Source: Bacillota bacterium (GTDB lineage: Bacteria > Bacillota > Clostridia > Acetivibrionales > DSM-1351). Taken from it: a stretch of DNA of 7,754 nt. Where the stretch lies: positions 1 through 7,754 of the forward strand of contig JAEZFR010000321.1 of assembly GCA_023417285.1 (NCBI GenBank), written 5' to 3'. Both the position numbers and the translations under genes were made by a program. A model generated the notes under the pieces. It did no database searches. It was given only the letters and a program-made list of their open reading frames with translations, and was not told the origin of the DNA. Below, in pieces: positions 6,164 through 7,754 of the stretch; positions within the stretch are counted from its first letter, which is position 1, and every line of letters starts with the position of its first letter.

Positions 6164-6228
6164 CTTTACAAATATATCCATGCGATATAATATTTGGGCA
6201 TAATCAATGCATCACAGTATTTGTAAAG
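6164..6228 (+). promoter_or_regulatory. Promoter flanked by an 11-bp inverted repeat (operator-like)
   Basis: CTTTACAAATA (6164-6174) and TATTTGTAAAG (6218-6228) are perfect reverse complements, 43 bases apart. Between them is a perfect -10 TATAAT (6186-6191). TTTACA (6165-6170), inside the left arm, is the candidate -35, with a short 15-base spacer. A third partial copy, ATATTTG (6190-6196), also pairs with the left arm (6169-6175). This arrangement suits repression by a dimer that binds two sites around the promoter of the following gene. Confidence 0.6.
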
Positions 6229-6265
6229 AATTTCGTTATAAAAGTAAATTTAATGGGGGTTAAAG

Positions 6266-6976
6266 ATGAATTTATTTGACTTGATTGAATTACAGAATAG
6301 AAACAATACGAAGAATAATAGAGATGGATATGATCCTGAGATTTCAAGTAATACTTTAGATACCCTGTGGAATTCGTCTGTTCATAATGAATGGCTCCAA
6401 ATTGAACAGACTAAGTATTGGAATCTTATAAAGGATAGCAATTTAGATATTGAACGGGAGTTTGAGAATTTAGATGCTGTCGCAATCTCTAGGATGAATG
6501 TCCAAGAGTTTTATACATTTTTATATGAGAAATATTTTGTGTGGAAATATACGGCGGCTAATAGACTTGCTACTACTAGAATGCATCTGCAAAAACACCA
6601 GAACAATCTCGGTGAGTTAGAAAAGATTCATAACAATCTATTTTCTTTTGATAAAAAAGATATTATGGCTGGATTGATAATTGCTAGTCAGATTAAAGGG
6701 CTAGGTACAGCTGGAGCATCTGGATTGCTAAGTGTGTTATTCCCAGAATTTTTTGGAACTGTTGATCAGTTTGTAGTTAGTGCTTTTTTAAATATTCATA
6801 ATTTGGATTACTCCAATCAAATTCAAAGAATAAACCCCCAAAACATTAAGCCTTCAGAAGGAGTAATTTTAATAGAGCTAATGAGAGAAAAAGCACATCA
6901 GTTAAATAAGAAAAATAATACTAATTACTGGACTCCAAGAAAAATTGATAAAGTTCTATGGGCATATAGACTATGA
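6266..6976 (+). CDS. HhH/DNA-glycosylase-like fold protein, 236 residues
   Basis: This is an intact gene; its ATG is preceded by GGGGGT (6255-6260). The core IKGLGTAGASGLLSVLFP (143-160) followed by EFFGTVDQFVV (161-171) has the helix-hairpin-helix layout of base-excision DNA glycosylases of the OGG/EndoIII type. In those enzymes a Gly-rich hairpin leads to a conserved Asp (here Asp167). A conserved-looking tail LIELMREKAHQLN (202-214) and YWTPRKIDKVLWAYR (221-235) completes the domain. The N-terminal half is helical and aromatic-rich (FVWKYTAANRLATTRM, 91-106). I see no catalytic Lys of the OGG1 type near the hairpin, no Fe-S cysteines and no signal peptide. The protein may therefore bind DNA or act as a monofunctional enzyme rather than be a classical glycosylase. 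It sits 83 bases before the macrodomain gene on the same strand. The fold assignment is moderately sure; the substrate is unknown. Confidence 0.75.
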   Translation: MNLFDLIELQNRNNTKNNRDGYDPEISSNTLDTLWNSSVHNEWLQIEQTKYWNLIKDSNLDIEREFENLDAVAISRMNVQEFYTFLYEKYFVWKYTAANRLATTRMHLQKHQNNLGELEKIHNNLFSFDKKDIMAGLIIASQIKGLGTAGASGLLSVLFPEFFGTVDQFVVSAFLNIHNLDYSNQIQRINPQNIKPSEGVILIELMREKAHQLNKKNNTNYWTPRKIDKVLWAYRL

Positions 6977-7004
6977 ATTTAAGGTGTTTTATTCATGCCC
7001 ATAG
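6956..7004 (+). repeat. 10-bp inverted repeat straddling the stop codon at 6974
   Basis: CTATGGGCAT (6956-6965) pairs perfectly with ATGCCCATAG (6995-7004), and an inner GAAT/ATTC pair (6975-6978 with 6991-6994) can add to it. The stem spans the stop codon of the HhH-like gene. There is no T-run, so it is more likely an mRNA 3'-end or processing structure than an intrinsic terminator. Confidence 0.6.
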
Positions 7005-7010
7005 GTTAGA

Positions 7011-7016
7011 TATAAT
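7011..7016 (+). promoter_or_regulatory. Possible -10 box for the macrodomain gene
   Basis: A perfect TATAAT lies 44 bases before the GTG start and 27 before the Shine-Dalgarno sequence. The best -35 at 17 bases (TTTATT, 6988-6993) is weak. The macrodomain gene may therefore have its own promoter in addition to any readthrough from the HhH-like gene. Confidence 0.4.
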
Positions 7017-7059
7017 TTAGTTATTTCTTTGCATTTTAAATAAAAGGAGAGATATATTT

Positions 7060-7754
7060 GTGCCACTTGAAATAATTCGTAATGACATTATAAAAGTCCA
7101 TGTGGATGCAATCGTAAACGCTGCAAACTCTTTATTACTTGGTGGTGGAGGGGTTGACGGTGCAATTCATAATGCTGCAGGGGTAGAGTTAACCGAAGAA
7201 TGTCGAGCCCTTGGTGGCTGTGAAACTGGCGAGGCTAAGATAACAAAGGGGTATAGGTTACCAGCTAAATATGTAATCCATACAGTCGGTCCGGTTTGGA
7301 AGGACGGTAAAAGTGGTGAACAAGAGCTATTGGTTAGCTGCTATAAAAATTCACTTGCATTAGCACAAGCTAATAATTTGGAGAGCATCGCATTTCCACT
7401 GATATCTTCAGGTGCTTTTGGCTATCCAAAAGATAAAGCGTTAACAACAGCAATCTCTGTTATAGGTGAATTCTTATTAAACAATGAAATGACGGTTTTT
7501 CTAGTTGTATACGATAAGGCGGCATTTGTTTTATCTGAGAAGTTGTTTTCATCTATAAAAGAGTATATTGATGATAATTATATCGAAGAACACCCAAGCC
7601 GCAGCAGCAGTATGTTTAAAGAAAGACATTATAAAAAAGAATATTGTTTAGAAGAAAAGTTAATCCCTGACGTAGAAGTGGAATCAAGAAAACGTAACTT
7701 AGATGATGTAGTGAAACATATCGAAGAAACTTTTTCACAGATGCTTCTCAGACT
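7060..7754 (+). CDS. MacroD-type macrodomain protein (ADP-ribose hydrolase), 3' end cut off
   Basis: The start is GTG 7060, with AAGGAGAG (7044-7051) eight bases upstream; TTG at 7058 is out of frame. The frame is open for 231 codons to the window edge. Residues 1-165 or so are a macrodomain with all the ADP-ribose pocket motifs: VDAIVNAAN (15-23), GGGGVDGAIH (28-37), HTVGPVW (74-80) and FPLISSGAFGYP (112-123). The Asn and GGGGVD pattern is that of hydrolases removing ADP-ribose from proteins or from O-acetyl-ADP-ribose, so an active cytoplasmic enzyme is expected. A charged linker (EYIDDNYIEEHPSRSSS, from 168) leads to ETFSQMLLR (223-231). From memory, Firmicute relatives continue here with a helical, HTH-like C-terminal domain to about 330 residues, so roughly 100 residues are missing. 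His-Asn (37-38), where relatives often have His-Arg, is a minor oddity. It may form a module with the HhH-like gene. Confidence 0.93.
   Translation, partial: MPLEIIRNDIIKVHVDAIVNAANSLLLGGGGVDGAIHNAAGVELTEECRALGGCETGEAKITKGYRLPAKYVIHTVGPVWKDGKSGEQELLVSCYKNSLALAQANNLESIAFPLISSGAFGYPKDKALTTAISVIGEFLLNNEMTVFLVVYDKAAFVLSEKLFSSIKEYIDDNYIEEHPSRSSSMFKERHYKKEYCLEEKLIPDVEVESRKRNLDDVVKHIEETFSQMLLR

Noticed and set aside
6266..7754. DarTG toxin-antitoxin system
   Set aside because: The macrodomain fits a MacroD-type hydrolase with a family-specific C-terminal extension. The neighbouring protein has an HhH glycosylase-like core, with no sign of a DarT ADP-ribosyltransferase fold.

Overview
The window looks like chromosomal DNA of an AT-rich, low-GC Gram-positive bacterium, most likely a clostridial or Lachnospiraceae-type Firmicute. 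The basis is an AddA-type helicase-nuclease (the Firmicute counterpart of RecBCD), strong GGAGG ribosome binding sites, sigma-A-like promoters, and an overall protein style typical of that group. The species cannot be named from this sequence.

Layout. Positions 1-1558 hold the last 40% or so of addA, a core recombination-repair gene with intact helicase and nuclease motifs. Next come about 190 bases of degenerate direct repeats and a perfect 15-bp inverted repeat. A complete tRNA-Gln(CTG) follows, with a near-consensus promoter and a strong intrinsic terminator (1796-1953). Beyond the tRNA the character changes to an accessory, partly decayed region. Positions 1954-2642 have no recognisable gene, 2643-2810 is a broken unknown reading frame, and 2880-3131 is an intact 83-residue unknown gene. 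Positions 3196-4279 are a serine site-specific recombinase that has lost its catalytic N-terminus and carries a frameshift, a nonsense codon and a second frame change. A possible scrap of another recombinase C-terminus lies at 5999-6058. The region is therefore a graveyard for mobile elements next to a stable chromosomal locus.

Two apparently functional accessory modules sit in the debris. The first (about 4342-5845) is a small reading frame interrupted by one TAA. After that stop its frame continues up to a TAATG overlap with a well-conserved-looking, mostly helical 404-residue protein of unknown function. The second (about 6164 to the window end) has a promoter embedded in an 11-bp inverted repeat. 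It is followed by a 236-residue protein with a helix-hairpin-helix, DNA-glycosylase-like core and then by a MacroD-type macrodomain protein cut off by the window edge.

How they may work together. addA and tRNA-Gln are ordinary housekeeping genes flanking the accessory region. The HhH-like protein and the macrodomain ADP-ribose hydrolase are neighbours on the same strand and could form a nucleic-acid or ADP-ribose related stress or defence module. Each may have its own promoter, however, and joint function is only a hypothesis. The 404-residue protein and its broken leader gene are the least explained part of the window.
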